Notes: generated by a model from the sequence alone, not told the origin. Positions 25,045-38,429 are shown, counted from the first letter of the stretch. The stretch is 64,000 bases of DNA from Chalara sp. BL73 (GCA_918026815.1 CAKJVC010000003.1:310001-374000), one strand, 5' to 3'. A program made the numbers and translations.

Positions 25045-28000
25045 TCAAGAGCTTGTGATTGACACTATTCCGAGTCGACTTGTCAGTTCGAGTTCGGGCC
25101 CAGATTCTGAGCCTTGGCACAACTTTTGAAGCAAATATAATAGAAGAAGAAACTCACCATTTGATAGTATAGTCCTCTCTTAGAAAGCAGAGTACTGTGA
25201 TTGCCCTTCTCTAGCACTTTTCCCTCACCAAGCACGAATATCACATCGGCATTTTGAACTGTTGCTAGCCGGTGCGCAACGACAAGCATTGTTCTGCCTG
25301 TCGCGGCTCTTTCAAATCTTCGCACCACAATTAGTGATGTATCATGTAGAGTGGGTTGCACACCTACGCAGCTTGAACCAATTTCTCACTCTCACTATCC
25401 AAAGAACTGGTCGCCTCATCGAGAAGCAGAATCTTAGGATCACGGATCAAGGCCCGAGCAATAGATAGACGTTGTTTCTGGCCTCCGCTGAGTGTGACTC
25501 CTTTTGTTCCAATGTCCGTGTTGTAACCATCTGGCAGGGATTCTATGAAATCATGGATCTCAGCATCGCGGCAAGCTTGGAAGAGGCGTTCGTCTGGTGT
25601 TGATTCGCTCACGCCCAGAAGAACATTCTGCTTAATTGTGCCTTGGAACAAAGTTGGCTCCTGGGCCACGAGAGACAGTGCTTTTCGATATTCCACAACG
25701 TCCAGCTCTGCGATGTTGCTTCCGTTGCAAAGAATCTGCCCCCTTTGGACATCGTAGAATCTGTACACCTGTCAGTGGTAATATAATCTGATGTGTCAGA
25801 GAGCAGACTAACCTCTCGAGCAAAGATACAACACTAGTTTTGCCACAACCTAGGGAATATTAGTCATCTAACCCGTGGCTTCTGGAATGGACACAAACCT
25901 GATGAACCAACTAATGCTGCAAACTGCCCCTTCTCAATCCGAAGGTCGAGACCCGTGAAGATGGGAACATCGCGAGTCGGATACTTGAACCATATATCAT
26001 TCAGCTCGATCTTTATACCGCCCTCGGTGTCCTGTAGTTCCGATGCAATTTTCGTGCTTTCTTTATCACAGACTCTGAAACCCAGAATACGATTTGCTGC
26101 GGCAGTGGCTTGTGCCATGTCTAAAAATTTTAGATACGCATTCATGGGAGAGCCTGTGTGTACGTACTTGGACCGAATGATAAAAAGCTACCAGCATTTT
26201 GAGAGCCGTTAATCACAGCAATATAAACGACGAAGAATTCGATTGGGCCATATTCATGTGAAGCTAGCAGCCGTCCTCCATACCAGAGAGTCAAGCCCTT
26301 ATGTTGTATAAGCATTATGTAAAATATAGAAGCGACTCCCAAAAGTAATAGAGAATCGAGCGGAACGCTCAAGTTTAGTAAACATACCATACAGAGCAGA
26401 GAAACACTAGATAAACAAAGAGTCAGCATCTGTCGGTCACGACCAAGACTGCTCTTAATGATAACATACCTATCAGATGCGCTGAAGATCAGTGAGGCAT
26501 ATGTTGCCTTTCGAGAGGCCTTCTTTACATGATCAGCCAGTAGCAAGTCGTATCGTTTGCAAATCATATCCTCAAGAGTCAAAGAAGCGACGGTTCGGAA
26601 TGCCCCAATAGACTCTGCTGCGAATTTCGAGCTTTCGGCAAATACTGCTTGGTTCAACTTCTCGAATTGTAATTCGTAGCGAACTCGAACGTAGCTGCCG
26701 CCTAAGCGAAGATTCAGATAATTTCAATCACAGGTTAGAATTTAGAACATACCCATTATAATAGGGATGGCGACAAAGAAGGCGACCAGGGTTAACTAGA
26801 CATGTCAGTCGATTCTCCAAGCAGAGTCCAAGTAATGAACCTGGAGAGCTCTTCAGCACTCTACTTACCTTCCACCCAAAGACAAATGCGATTATAACAC
26901 AGCCTGTGAGACTGAAAACAGCGGACAAGACTAAAGACATGTTTAGACCTAAAAGCTCCTGCAGCTGGGTCGGATCATTTGCTACAAGAGCAGTCAAGGT
27001 TCCCGAACTGTGATCATCTGCATCAAAAAACTTGACCGGCTTGGCCAAAATGCTCTCGAAGTATTCCCGCCTATAGAAACAAGTGATATGCCATAAGGAG
27101 TTTTAGCTTCGGTGGTGATTATATAGTCACCATGGACAACTCACCACAGAAACATTGTTGGAAGACCACCCTACGATGAAATAAGCCACACTAATCCCGA
27201 TTGCCAGTATGAAAAACATGAGTGACCAGTAGTTAACCGCATCTATGAGCTGTCGTCCTGTTTCCGTGATCACTACCATAATTTGGGCAAACAGGTATGC
27301 TTGCAGTGGGAAAGCGACTAAACCACAGTGAGCTTACTCCGTCAATAATCTCCGCGGTAAACTTGATTGACTTACGTCCAGTGCCCACGCAGCCAACAAG
27401 CAATATTCCATACCATTGCCAAATATTTCTCTGCTCAAAGAAAAGTAATCTGGAGAGTTAGCTTGGGTCAACTCGTATTCAAAGGAAAGCCAGACATACC
27501 CAAAACTTCCAATAACACCTCTTGGCTTGTAAGCCAGCTCGGAAGCTGTAAGCGTCTCTTCATCAGTACTATTGACCGCAGCTTCGGTTTGTTTCAGGCC
27601 CGAGAGTGCCGGCTCAATGCTCAATTCTTCCAGGATACTCTCGTCCATAGAGAGCTGTTGGGCATCTACCAGAGCGAAATACGCGCTCTCGTGATTGTTC
27701 AATAGCTCGTCGTGTGTACCTTGCTCGACGACATGCCCTTTTTTCATGACAATAATCTTATCTGCTTTCTTAATTGTAGAGAGCCGGTGGGCAACTGTGA
27801 TTGTTGTCCTTCCTTCACTGGCCCTATCCAATGCAGCCTGAACAAGCCTTTCTCCACGAACATCGATGCTACTCGTGGCTTCATCAAGGATAAGAATCTT
27901 TGGACGTCTAGGTTTAGGTCAATAATAAGCATCGCAAACTCTCAACCTAAGCTGGATTCTGGACGTACTTGATAATGCTTCTGGCAATTGCCAGTCGTTG

Positions 28001-30457
28001 ACGTTGGCCACCAGAGAGCTTGATCCCGCTATCTCCGACTTGCGACTCATAGCCAAGCGGAAGTTTGTCTATAAACTCCGAGGCATAAGCCTCCTGACAT
28101 GCTTGTTCAACGAGTTGTCTCTTTGTTGCTGCATCCGATTCTTCCCATTCGGACCCGATTAACCCATGCTCGACGTTCTTGGCTATCGTATCATTGAAAA
28201 TGAACGGTTCTTGTTGGACCAGGCCAACCTGGGAGCGCCACCATCTATACATTAGAATTAGCCACATCAGACTCCTTGCTGGAGAGTAGAATAGCTTCTG
28301 GACCATTCCATCTTGAAGTGGTACTTCAAGACGCTGACTTACCTTAGATCCAACTTCTCAATATTGTGGCCTCCAAGCCGAATGGTCCCGCGAAGCTCAA
28401 CAGGCGGCAAGGATTCCTTAACAATCTCGGGCTTTGAGTTTGTAGACTTGCCCGGTTTATCTCCTTTCAAGGCACTTTCCGGAATCTTGATATCTTGAGT
28501 GCGAAGGTCGTACCATCGTTCAAGCAACCCGACAATAGTGCTTTTACCAGATCCAGATGCACCAACAATTGCTGTAAGCTTGCCCGATTCGAAACAAATA
28601 TTAAGATCATGTAACACTTTGATATGAGGCCGACCTGGGTATGCGAAGTCCACTGATTCAAAGCGAAGATCATATTGAGCAGATACTTGGGGACTTTTGA
28701 GGCCTGTCGTTGATGGCTTTGGTGCGTCAATGACTGCAAAAAAATCGCTGGCAGCACTGGCCGCTTTGCTCATAGCAATGATCGGCGCTGACGCCTGGCC
28801 GACGGATATTGAGACCATCATAACACTCTCTAAAACGATGACAATCGTTCCAACGCTGCTGATATTTCCCTGCCGGTAGAGTTTGAAGCCGAACCAGAAA
28901 GCAAGAGCCATCGTTGCATAGATCGCGAAGTACACTGGTGAAAACTGGAGTCCTTGCCAAATCGATATTTTCAGGCCTCTTTTCCTCGACTCATCTACCC
29001 ATCCGGAGTATTTCTTCACAATTTTGTCAGATGCACCACAAGCAGCGATCATACGGGTAGATCCCATGACCTCACCCGCAATGGACGAAGCCTTCTCATC
29101 CGCAAACTTAACCTCCTTTGTCATCTTGATGATGATAGGAACTAACGTTCCATAAACAGCCACTATGAAGACAAGTAGTGAGCTAGTTACCAATGTTAAA
29201 GACCAGGAGAACTTGAAGGCTATGACAATTGCGGTCACTAGCATTGATTGGAACTGGAAAAACAAAGCCAGCTTATCCGAGATGCCATTTTGCATAACGT
29301 TGGACGTGGTAGTCAGCGTGTTCGATGCTTGACCGCTTGGGAAAGTGTCGAGAATATAGACCGGCAGGCTGAAGAGGGCTTTCAGGTACTCTAGGCGTAT
29401 CTTGGCTGAAATCTTCAAAGAGACGACTCTGAACGCGAACATCGAAAAGTAGCCCAAGAGCCATCGAGCAACGAACAAGTACACTATGTAGAGTCTAGTA
29501 ATTTGTCAGAATTTTGGATTTCCACCTTAATTACAGACATTAAGGCCATGTAGAAACGGTAAAGCCCGGTGTACACGCTCGTGCCAAATGAAATAGAACT
29601 TGGGCAGCATGGGACCAAGCGCTATGTGACTTGACTCGACCATGGTTCTCGTATGCGAGCTTTTGGGAAAGAATGCCCCAAAATTCCTCAAAATCTTGGT
29701 TCAGCTTGTACCGTGAAGGTGATAAATCTATAAAGCATGCTGATAGTGGCATCGTAACACAGAGTCTTAGATGTTGCAATATATGTTCCCAAGGTATTAC
29801 TTGTTGGGAGTAATCGCGATAACTTACGTTAGCTTGTTAAGCGCCTTGTCGAATTCTGCGCGGGTGACGCCAGATCCTGGAACAAAATACTCAGAAAATT
29901 GACCCACGAGATTGCCTTGAGAGCCGTTAGCCGCCATGTTGGGACAGAATAACGAGTAAATTCTCACCGAAGACAACAATCATAAGAGGTAGAGTCTGCT
30001 TGTGATTAGAATAAGAGTCGCGGGGCATCTTTCAGACAAGGAATCATACAGCTCCGATGCTGGGCAAGTTAGCTGATGGCCGGCATTTCACTCTTATACA
30101 CTTGTGACGAGTTTGAACGAGGAAATTGATGTATCAACCTAAGAATCGACAACGTACCTAATTTGACATATAGTAGCTATTAATAAGAGGACCCTATCAG
30201 CCAAGGTAGAGTAGGTGAATATCCTTGTGTAATGTGAGAACTTCGTCTTTGTCCGCGCCTTCTCGTCATAATTAGTCGTGTCTCCATCAGAAATTTTGGC
30301 TTGTGCAGCATTGTGGGCTAAGTTCGAGGACTGTGCGTCTGTACATTTGTTTTTAGCTAGGTCTATAATAAAGACAAAGAGAGGTTATACCCTCGACATG
30401 TCTGGTAGCACCTCCTACCGTTGCGCTAGCCTCTGTATCTGGTGTTATTTTGCCCAT
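25045..30457 (-). CDS. ABCB-type full ABC multidrug transporter (Pmd1/MDR1-like)
   Basis: The gene encodes two halves, each a membrane domain plus a nucleotide-binding domain, for ATP-driven export across a membrane. Landmarks on the minus strand are: PLMIVVFG of the first helix (29970-30010), Walker [10 protein letters not shown] (near 28550), Q-loop GLVQQEP, signature [14 protein letters not shown] (near 28000), [11 protein letters not shown] (near 27880), the second membrane domain (27300-26150), then Walker A SSG|CGKTS split by an intron near 25860, signature [14 protein letters not shown] (near 25470) and [13 protein letters not shown] (near 25400). There are at least a dozen introns, including a 10-nt exon at 30050-30059 and a 329-nt intron at 29495-29827. 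The start ATG at 30457 needs a very short first intron and is uncertain. The end at 25045 assumes a 35-nt intron at about 25135-25101. The family is leptomycin-resistance Pmd1-like; the substrate cannot be told. Confidence 0.85.
30050..30059 (-). other. Predicted 10-nt microexon of the ABC transporter
   Basis: On the minus strand the 10 bases catcggagct lie between an intron with branch GCTAAC and acceptor TTGCCCAG, and an intron starting GTATGA with branch TCTAAT and acceptor CACAAG. Including them joins phase 2 to phase 0 and gives [18 protein letters not shown], which fits the first transmembrane helix of this family. Skipping them shifts the frame into a stop. Confidence 0.7.
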
Positions 30458-33400
30458 GCCTCAGGGTTGAGCATCTGATACCTCAATCAAAGTTCTAGAG
30501 GAAAGAATGAACCGGAGAAGCTAAAGAAAAAGAACACAACTATAACCAATCCGAAGGACACTAATTGCAATTTAAACTGAGTAGCCATGTCCTGACATCT
30601 ATAAAGTAGAGGTCGACTTGAACGCAATTTTTAACTAATCGGGGTCTAGCGTCTGCTTCGGATACGATGCAGTGAGCGCCAGGGGGTGTAAGGCAACGAA
30701 ATTAATGTCTGTATAATGTTGAGACTTTGAAAAGTATCCAATGGCAAGTTATTTACCCCGTCATTATCACATAAGATTACACAGATTCGGAATGACTCAC
30801 AGTCGGTTCCTGAATTACAAAAGGAAGAAGTTGAAGAAATTCAAATGCCATCACGTGACAGACAGCCAGATGTCAACAGGATGGTAAGGTACTTCATACA
30901 TTCTGGTAGACGAATGAGCGAATAAGAACCTTGCGCCCCCAAGGACAAAAGCATATGGTGATCTGGATTAGTAAGTGTACGAAAGGTGATCCATGCGCTC
31001 CATCGCAGCCGGATCTCGATGCTCCAAAATCTGGCTCACTGACAATAACGAAGTCTTGGGATCCTCTTGGGTCTTGTGAATCTCGATGCTCGTCTCAGCT
31101 GTTGTCGGATTGATGTCCTCCCGAGTCATTATTTCTTTGCCTACAGATTGGCTTTCATCATTCGAACTTGAACACCCCAAATTTATGGCAGAGCCTTTTC
31201 AAACATGCAGAGTCTTGGGATCATCACGATTTGCACCTGTTCTTGCAACGACTACATGGTCATGTGGTATGGTGGACATGAATTTTTAACGACCACTCAG
31301 TCCATGATTCTGTAGCGATCAATCCAACCAAGGGAACTATCACTGAGTAGAATGCTCGATAAAAAAGGTTACAACCAAACGGTATTTCTTGAACATCTAG
31401 TATAGAGATTGAACACACAATGAACCATATATCCCTCCCAACGAGGGAAGCCATTTGAACCAGGGACACTTGTCCAGGGTTCTCTCTGAAATTTTGGAGG
31501 GTTTACCTGCAACTTTGTTCTGCTGAATACGAGATGCTTCAATGGAAGCATTGCAACCCTTCCCAATCAGGTGATACTATTTCGGAACACGCAATATGAC
31601 ATCGCGTCCATAGAATCTAGACGTGACATTGTACGCAAGTGAACGCTTGAAGTCACAAAGCAATTCGTCATGGCACATGCACGATCTGTCCAAAAAATTT
31701 TCATAGTTGGTATAGTAAAAACCGTTGAGTGATAGTTGTGGCGTCGGCCGTTCGAGGCGCAGCACCCTGTGTCGTTCAATCTAGCGAAACTTTACGGCTC
31801 TTTGCTCCGATTGTGCGTGACCTGAGCCCACCCATGGCTGGCTGATAATGATGGACGGGAATGGAGCTGGTAGCTTAAACATAAGAATGCCGTAGATGCT
31901 ATACTTAACAGCAGCACACCACTCGATCAGAAGGTTGAATCAACAACACGCTTTCTTTGCAGCTGGGAAACCTGAGTTCCGGTTGTCAAAAATAGTTATG
32001 ACGGAGGATGTGCACAGGCGTTCGTTCGCATAGACTTCTGATATGAATCGTCTTATGCAACGAAATTGATCGTGGCGGAAACCCCTGGGGATGTGCGATC
32101 TAAGCGAATATAGTTTACTTGCTCCAATGCCGATCTTCCTTTCTAGACTTGATTTTGTTTGTTGGCTTATTTGCGGTTTTGAGAGAGAAAGTCGTAGATC
32201 GGTGGGGTTTACCAAGCTTGTCTTTATTGAATTTTCCTGAATTGCCCTGAACTGGTCCTGATTTTTGGTGGAGAGGCGTGTGTTCCCTATTTTTGGCAGG
32301 GTTTTCCTACTAGTACTGTATGCTTTTCCTAGCGCTACCCTACCGTGCTATACTTATGGGGCTTCTGCCATGCTATTCTTGGGTACTGTACAGTATGTAG
32401 GTACAGGACACCACTGCTACTACTGCAACAGTCATAATGGGGATCAGAGTTACCAAGAGTCAACTGAGACACCAAGTCCCGGGGAAGAAAAAAGGTTATT
32501 TTGTTCTCATATGGAAAAACAATTGGCAAACGATGAATTGAGCATGATGGTTTGAATACGAGACCGTTAACCCCAAGTGATGTGTTTGTTTGGCTGAGAG
32601 GCTTCTGGAAAGACACTGAAGATGGGCTGTGTTTCATGGTTTTGCTTTGGTCAGCGCCCCGGGAAGCCAATTGCGCGTCCCCTTTTCCCCCTCCTAAGCT
32701 CAACAGGCCCCTGGGCAGATTTATCCTCAGGGGCAGCACCTTTATCCCTCTTACAGCCAAGCGCGCCTGGCATGTCTCAATGGGCAAAAGTGGATAATAT
32801 CCATCATTGTAGCGAATCATTATATCAAGAGAGCAACAACAGCTTGACTTTCTTGCTCCAGGGTGGTGGCTTGTCGCCGGCGCTGGATGGCTGTTTCGTG
32901 TGGGCTACTGGGGGGGCGGCGGTCGGTGGATCTGCTTGCTTCCGTCAGACCCTGTCAACTTTCACTCTTTGCCTCCCCTAAACAACCCCCCCTGTTCTGT
33001 TCTTCTAGACTTAGGGCCAGGTTTTTTTCGTTCGCGTGCTGTGGAGGCGCTGTACAGCCGGTGCTGCTAATTACAAACTCCGTACAACCACTCGTTCCAC
33101 CTCATCATACACATTCTTCTTTCTCATCCGTCTCTCGTTGACTTTGAACACAATCGTTACTCTCGTTTCATCTGTCACCTGTGTTAGAATATCCACCCAT
33201 TCAGAATTGATTCCTCATCTGCCTCGCAACTACCCCCCGCCCAGTGCGATATTTCTTTTCTTTCCAGGTTGACCCTCGGCCGTCTTGAAATTTACTCAGC
33301 TTGGAGGACAGAGAGGAATACGAAAACATATAATCGTTACATCACGCAGCCCATAGCAGGGCACAGCTATTCGAATCTTTGAGGCAAGCAAGACAAGCCC

Positions 33401-33460
33401 GGATATCCGTCGCCAATTTAAGAATTCACCCAGCCGGGGAGGAGTTCACACAGAGTCGGC
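30458..33460. promoter_or_regulatory. 3.0-kb gene-free stretch upstream of the flavin-carrier gene
   Basis: No convincing protein or tRNA gene was found on either strand; open frames here are short and lack recognisable content. The left end should hold the ABC transporter promoter. There is a CACGTG E-box-like hexamer near 30853. From about 32960 to 33460 the plus strand is pyrimidine-rich (for example the C run near 32990), as is typical of fungal promoters and 5' leaders. A long 5' UTR for the downstream gene is likely. Confidence 0.5.
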
Positions 33461-35762
33461 ATGATGTTGCCTTCACTCACCACTGCATTTTCCTTCTTGC
33501 TACTGTCGAATGTCGTCACAGCTTCTCAGATATTAAAGACCAACGGCTTTAGTTCTTGTCTGGATGGTGCAAGCATCACAGTTCAGAAGGCTGATATCGA
33601 GTACAACAATGACAATAAGACGGTCATTTTCAACGTAGCAGGAACCAGCACCAAAAGCATTAATGTTACCGCACAGTGAGTACAATCATGATGAGTTTCA
33701 TCAGGACTCAAGAATCTTTAGAGCTCAAAAGGCTAACCATCTTCCAGACTGAACGTGACAGCATATGGCAAATCTGTCTACCAAAACAGCTTTAACCCTT
33801 GCGACAGCACCACATTTGTACAGCAGTTATGCCCAGTACCTGTTGGGCAATTCTCAGCAACGGGTGAACAGGCAATTCCTTCAGAATATGCCGATCTTAT
33901 CCCTTCGATTGCCTTCTCGATCCCCGATATCGCGGCTCAAGCTACCCTCGAACTAAAGGCACTAGATGGTGGAGAGAATGTAGCTTGTATAAGCTCCACC
34001 GTAGAGAATGGGAAGACCGTCGCCTTGCCAGCTGTGACCTATGTTGCTGCTGGTGTGGCTGGGGCAGCGCTGGTCCTCACGGGTTTATCTGCCATTGGAG
34101 CTGCCGCTGGAGGTGGAACAACTGGAGGTGCCGGAACGATGAGTCCATCATTCACGGATGTCATCACGACAATGCAGGGATTCGCTATGAACGGAATGAT
34201 GTCCGTGAATATGCCCCCTGTGTACCGCAGTTTTGCAAAGAATTTTGGATTTTCGACTGGGCTCATTCCATGGGGACAAATGCAAACCGCCATCGATAAT
34301 TTCCGCGAAAAGACTGGTGGAAATACTACTGCCGACAGTTTTCAGACACTCAAAAATACGACTCTCGTTTATACCGATGGATCTACCTTGTCCCGTAGGG
34401 ATCTTGGTCTGGTGTTGCGAGACGAGTTTCTTACAGCTGTTAACTCGACCACAGACTCTACCAATACCACCAGCTCGGACTCTACCATTTCAAAAACCGT
34501 TTCAGGCATCCAAGCCTATGTCGAGCAACTGTCCGTTCCTCAGTCAAACACCTTCATGACCGTCCTTCTGATCGTAGCTATTGTCATCGCGGCCATCGTA
34601 GTAGGCATCCTTCTGTTCAAGGTTATTTTGGAAACTTGGTCCCTATTTGGATCATTCCCAAAGAGTTTGGTTGGTTTCAGAAAGCACTATTGGGGAACAA
34701 TGGCTCGTTCTATTGTGCAACTCATCCTGGTACTTTACGGAGTGGTTGTACTGTATTGCATCTTTCAGTTCACGCATGGTGACTCCTGGGCAGCTCAAAC
34801 CCTAGCAGGAATAACGTTGGCGACTTTTACAGGAGTGCTTGCCTTTTTCGGATGGAAGATTTGGCAAACTGCTCGGAAATTAAAGCAGGTCGATGGAGAC
34901 GCATCTGGATTATATGATAGGAAGGAGCATTGGTTGAAGTACAGCCTGTTCTACGATAGCTATAAGAAAGATTTCTGGTGGCTTTTTGTCCCTGTCATCG
35001 TATACAGTAAGTCACAAGTTGATTCCGTTATGTTTCTTACTAATGCTTCAAATAGTGTTTGCAAAGGGATGTGTCCTTGCCGCAGCTGATGGCCATGGCT
35101 TATCACAAACTATCGGCCAACTAGTTATTGAATGTGTTATGCTCGGCTTGCTCATCTGGAACCGCCCATATGAGAGACGCTCCGGAAACGTGATTACCAT
35201 CTTTATCCAAGTTGTGAGAGCGTTGTCCGTCGTCTGTATCCTGGTCTTCGTTGAGGAGCTCGGGATCGCGCAAACTACTCAGACGGTTACAGGTGTCGTC
35301 CTTATTGCTGTTCAGTCCGTCTTGACTGGAGTTTTGGCGATCCTGATCGCAGCGAATGCTATTATATTATGCTGCAAGGAGAACCCACATCGCAAGAGAC
35401 GCAAGGAACTCGAGAAGATGAACCGCGATCTAGACAACCTTACTCCTTTGGATGCTCGCAACTCGTTATTGATGGATCCAAACAAGGTCCCAAATGTGGG
35501 AAACGACCCTAAGCATCCTTTGATGAAGCAAAACAGTGAGGATAGCTTCATGAGAGAACCTGCCAACCCATACTCAGGAGCGACACCGCTCCGACAATAT
35601 CGAAATATGGGACCCATAGAGAGCCAGGAGAATCTTGTTAGTGGCGCCGCGCCGCTGGGTGGCAGAGCACAAAGTCCACCCGGCGCCCCTCGGCAACAAC
35701 AACCTACCATACCAAATCTCAACATGCCCGGCTATGCTGGCTACCGTGGGCAAGCTTACTAG
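33461..35762 (+). CDS. Flavin-carrier-like (FLC/TRP-ML family) integral membrane protein
   Basis: Exons 33461-33675, 33748-35006 and 35056-35762 join in frame to 726 residues. A signal peptide (about residues 1-21, ending VVTASQ) is followed by an ML-like luminal domain with paired cysteines (SSCLDG, NPCDSTTF, QQLCPVP). Next come a Gly/Ala-rich helix, a series of membrane helices (among them VLLIVAIVIAAIVVGILLF) and a cytosolic tail rich in Pro and Gln. This is the layout of the fungal TRP-like family that includes yeast Flc1-3, proposed to carry FAD into the ER and linked to calcium and cell-wall homeostasis. Both introns have standard signals (GTGAGT..CCAG and GTAAGT..ATAG). Which paralogue it is, and its true substrate, are not shown by the sequence. 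Confidence 0.85.
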
Positions 35763-36793
35763 AATACGAAGCTGTAACGATTTTCCTGAGTCATTTGCAT
35801 TAGCGGTTGGTCAGAATGTGCTGTATATGTTGTATATAAGGGCAGCAATCCTATATACGGATTTAGTGGACTGGAGTTACACATACCCGGAATTTTCTTT
35901 TCACAAGGCCTTTTAGAACTGTATGATTTTTAGTCGATGACCATGGCCAAACGCCAATTGATACCAAAAATAGACATTATTGATAACATTGTGTTCTCTG
36001 AATGACATTCGTGAATAAGCTTTCAATTTCATTGCATCATTGTCTACCCTACACCTTTTACAATACAAGAGCGCGTCGCGACATTCATAAAGGGAAATAC
36101 TAAGATACGTTTTACTTGAATTTTCCAGATACAGAAAGGCTACCAACATGGGTCCCATAAACTTTGAAATGCTACAAGTCATGCATACATTTGAGCTTAT
36201 ACGCTTACAGTATTCACGCTACATCTTAGAATAAGACATGAAGGATTTATTACTTAACTCATTTGAATTGCATAACTACCTAAGCATTTAAAAGCAGGTT
36301 AGCAGATTGCATGTGCGTCTTCCTCTGGAACCAGGAGAGAATACTGTAGGAAACCATTTCAGATTTACTGGTTAGCTTCTCGTCGCTTATAAATTGTTCT
36401 ATCTTACCAATAGTTCAATGCCATTTCAGTCGAATCAAATGACCACGTGATACGGTGCTCGGTCTGTCTTAGCGCCTTCTTCATGGACTTCCTCAGCCTT
36501 CTGACGACAACATTAGCCGTTCCCTCCCACGAACAAGGCTGTTCGATATTTATATTCGGCTTGGTACCGATACCAGAGCCCATATATCTGCTCGGAGATA
36601 TCCTGCCCCGCTCGGCGGCTGGCATAGCACGTTCAAGGCTAGCGTGTGTGGTGCTTCAGTCGCGAGTTATTGGTGACACAAATCAGCCTTGTCTCCAAAT
36701 ATTATCATCTCTCTAATATCCCACCCATCGACGACATTTCCCCTTGTAACTACGGCTTAATAAGAGGCCTATCTTACATTTATATACTCGAAC
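35763..36793. other. Intergenic, 3' flank of the FLC gene and upstream of the BTB gene
   Basis: About 1 kb, moderately AT-rich. Frames at 36404-36625 (-) and 36447-36716 (+) overlap each other and resemble nothing I know. No repeats or RNA genes were seen. Confidence 0.5.
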
Positions 36794-38429
36794 ATGGCTA
36801 GGACAGCTGGTGAACCCAGCTCAACTCGCTGGCAGCCAGATACCAGGCAAACTCTCGACGGGGTGATGCGAGCGCTTGGCCAAGCACCACCTCCCCTTGT
36901 GCTCGATCAGATGCCAGAGGATGGTGTAGTTGCCACAAAGTTAGATCTAAAGAAGGATCTGTGGATGTCTACCGTGGATGGGTAGGTAATGGCGGATCCA
37001 TTATTTTAAAATCGCATTATCTTCTAGACTGATAACTTGGTTTTTTCGTTTTCCTGTTTTCTACTACTTATTCGCTACTTTAGGTAACTTCAAATAAGAT
37101 CCCACAATTGACAAACAATAGTCGCCACCAATCGCCCCTCATCCCAATCAGAGTTGGTCCAGAAGTATTCACGATTCATAGAGATGTCCTTACAAAGGCA
37201 GAGTACTTTCGCAAGGCTCTCGATAGTGGATTTAGAGAAGGGAAAGAGCAGGAGATTGATTTGCCTGAAGAAGATCCTGCTATCTTCAGTTTTGTCGTGG
37301 CATATCTCTATGAAGAAAAATTTGTGCCGATCAAGCCAGTTGCGTCCGCTTTAGGTCTGTTTTGGCAGCACCTATTCAACATCCATGGGATATGCTAACA
37401 AAATTTAGTATCACCATCAAGCAATGGTAAAGGGAAAGAGAAGGAAGTTTCACCTTCGAGGAGTGACAATGGTTCAGAGAGTAGTGCTGGAATGAGTGAT
37501 GACAGGTAAGCTATATTGACAATCTTCAAACTAATGATTGATAAATTTCCTTTTCTACCAGATATGACTTAACCACAGGCGTATTAACACTAACTTCGAT
37601 GTCATCGAACAGCGAGAGAAATATCAGAAGACGAGAAAACAGACGCAGACGTGAACAACGCAATCAAGAAGAGCGACAACAGAAAGATGGAAATAGACAC
37701 AGACCAGAATGTGGCTGTGCGCAATGCGTGTTAGAGCCTGGTCCTCCATGTTGGAACTGTGGTGCATCAAGAAATCCACCACCACCACCAACGGCGGTAA
37801 TCCGACCACCACGCCGGTACCGCCATGGTGGTCCTCCCCCTCCGCCCCCTCCTCCTCCGTACCCACGCCCTGGCCCAGCGTACATGACATATAACCCTCT
37901 CCACCCCAATGCCGAAGAGCGCCCAGGATCCAGAAACAACGATGTGCCTCTAGAAGAAAGAATGACTGCAGAGGATTTGCGTACTTGGTCGCTTGCTTAT
38001 AAGCTAAGCGTTGAGGTTTATGTTTGTGCAGACCGTTACCTTATGCGGGACTTCAAGTCTTGCATTGCTAAATATATTATCAACCAATTCGAAGTCGCTG
38101 GGCTCCTTGCTGCTCAACCCACCGTCCTCGAGTGCTGCAAGATATTACATATCGGATTATCTCCCCTCGATCCACTACTCAAGAAAGTTCTCGCCCGCGT
38201 CGGATTTCTGCAAGCTCGCTTATGGAAGAGCTTCCCAGAATATACGTCTCATTTCTTCATGGAAAACCCTGAGCTTGCAACTGTGATCATGAGGGAGATG
38301 GTGGAGCGGCGCGAGGAGGATGAGAAGGATGATCTGCCGGCGATGGAGCGATCGATAATTCGTCAACTTACACATGATGAGAGGATGCAAGGTCGACCAC
38401 GCCGCAACCGTATCTGGCTCGATGACTGA
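36794..38429 (+). CDS. BTB/POZ-domain protein with Pro/Arg-rich insert
   Basis: A BTB half-domain is encoded at about 37084-37354 (IPIRVGPEVFTIHRDVL, then KAEYFRKAL and FVVAYLYEEKF). Joining to exons 37409-37505 and 37562-38429 keeps the frame (introns GTCTGT..TTTAG and GTAAGC..CCAG). The last exon has an Arg/Glu-rich stretch, a cluster of CxC and CWNC cysteines, a run of prolines, and then the C-terminal part of the fold (LSVEVYVCADRYLMRDFKS). BTB domains mediate dimerisation or Cullin-3 adaptor binding. The first exon is uncertain: 36794-36985 opens with MARTAGEPSSTRWQPD, but joining it to the exon at 37084 needs a weak donor (GTGGAT near 36973). The true start may lie elsewhere. Confidence 0.7.

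Noticed and set aside
29540..29779. Minus-strand frame within the ABC transporter
   Set aside because: Lies entirely inside the long intron; the splice junction around it gives the expected family sequence.
31369..31566. Possible tRNA-like B box (gttcaaatgg on the minus strand) and short frames
   Set aside because: No matching A box, acceptor stem or anticodon arm could be built.
36404..36716. Overlapping open frames on both strands
   Set aside because: No protein-like composition, no splice signals, no resemblance to known families.
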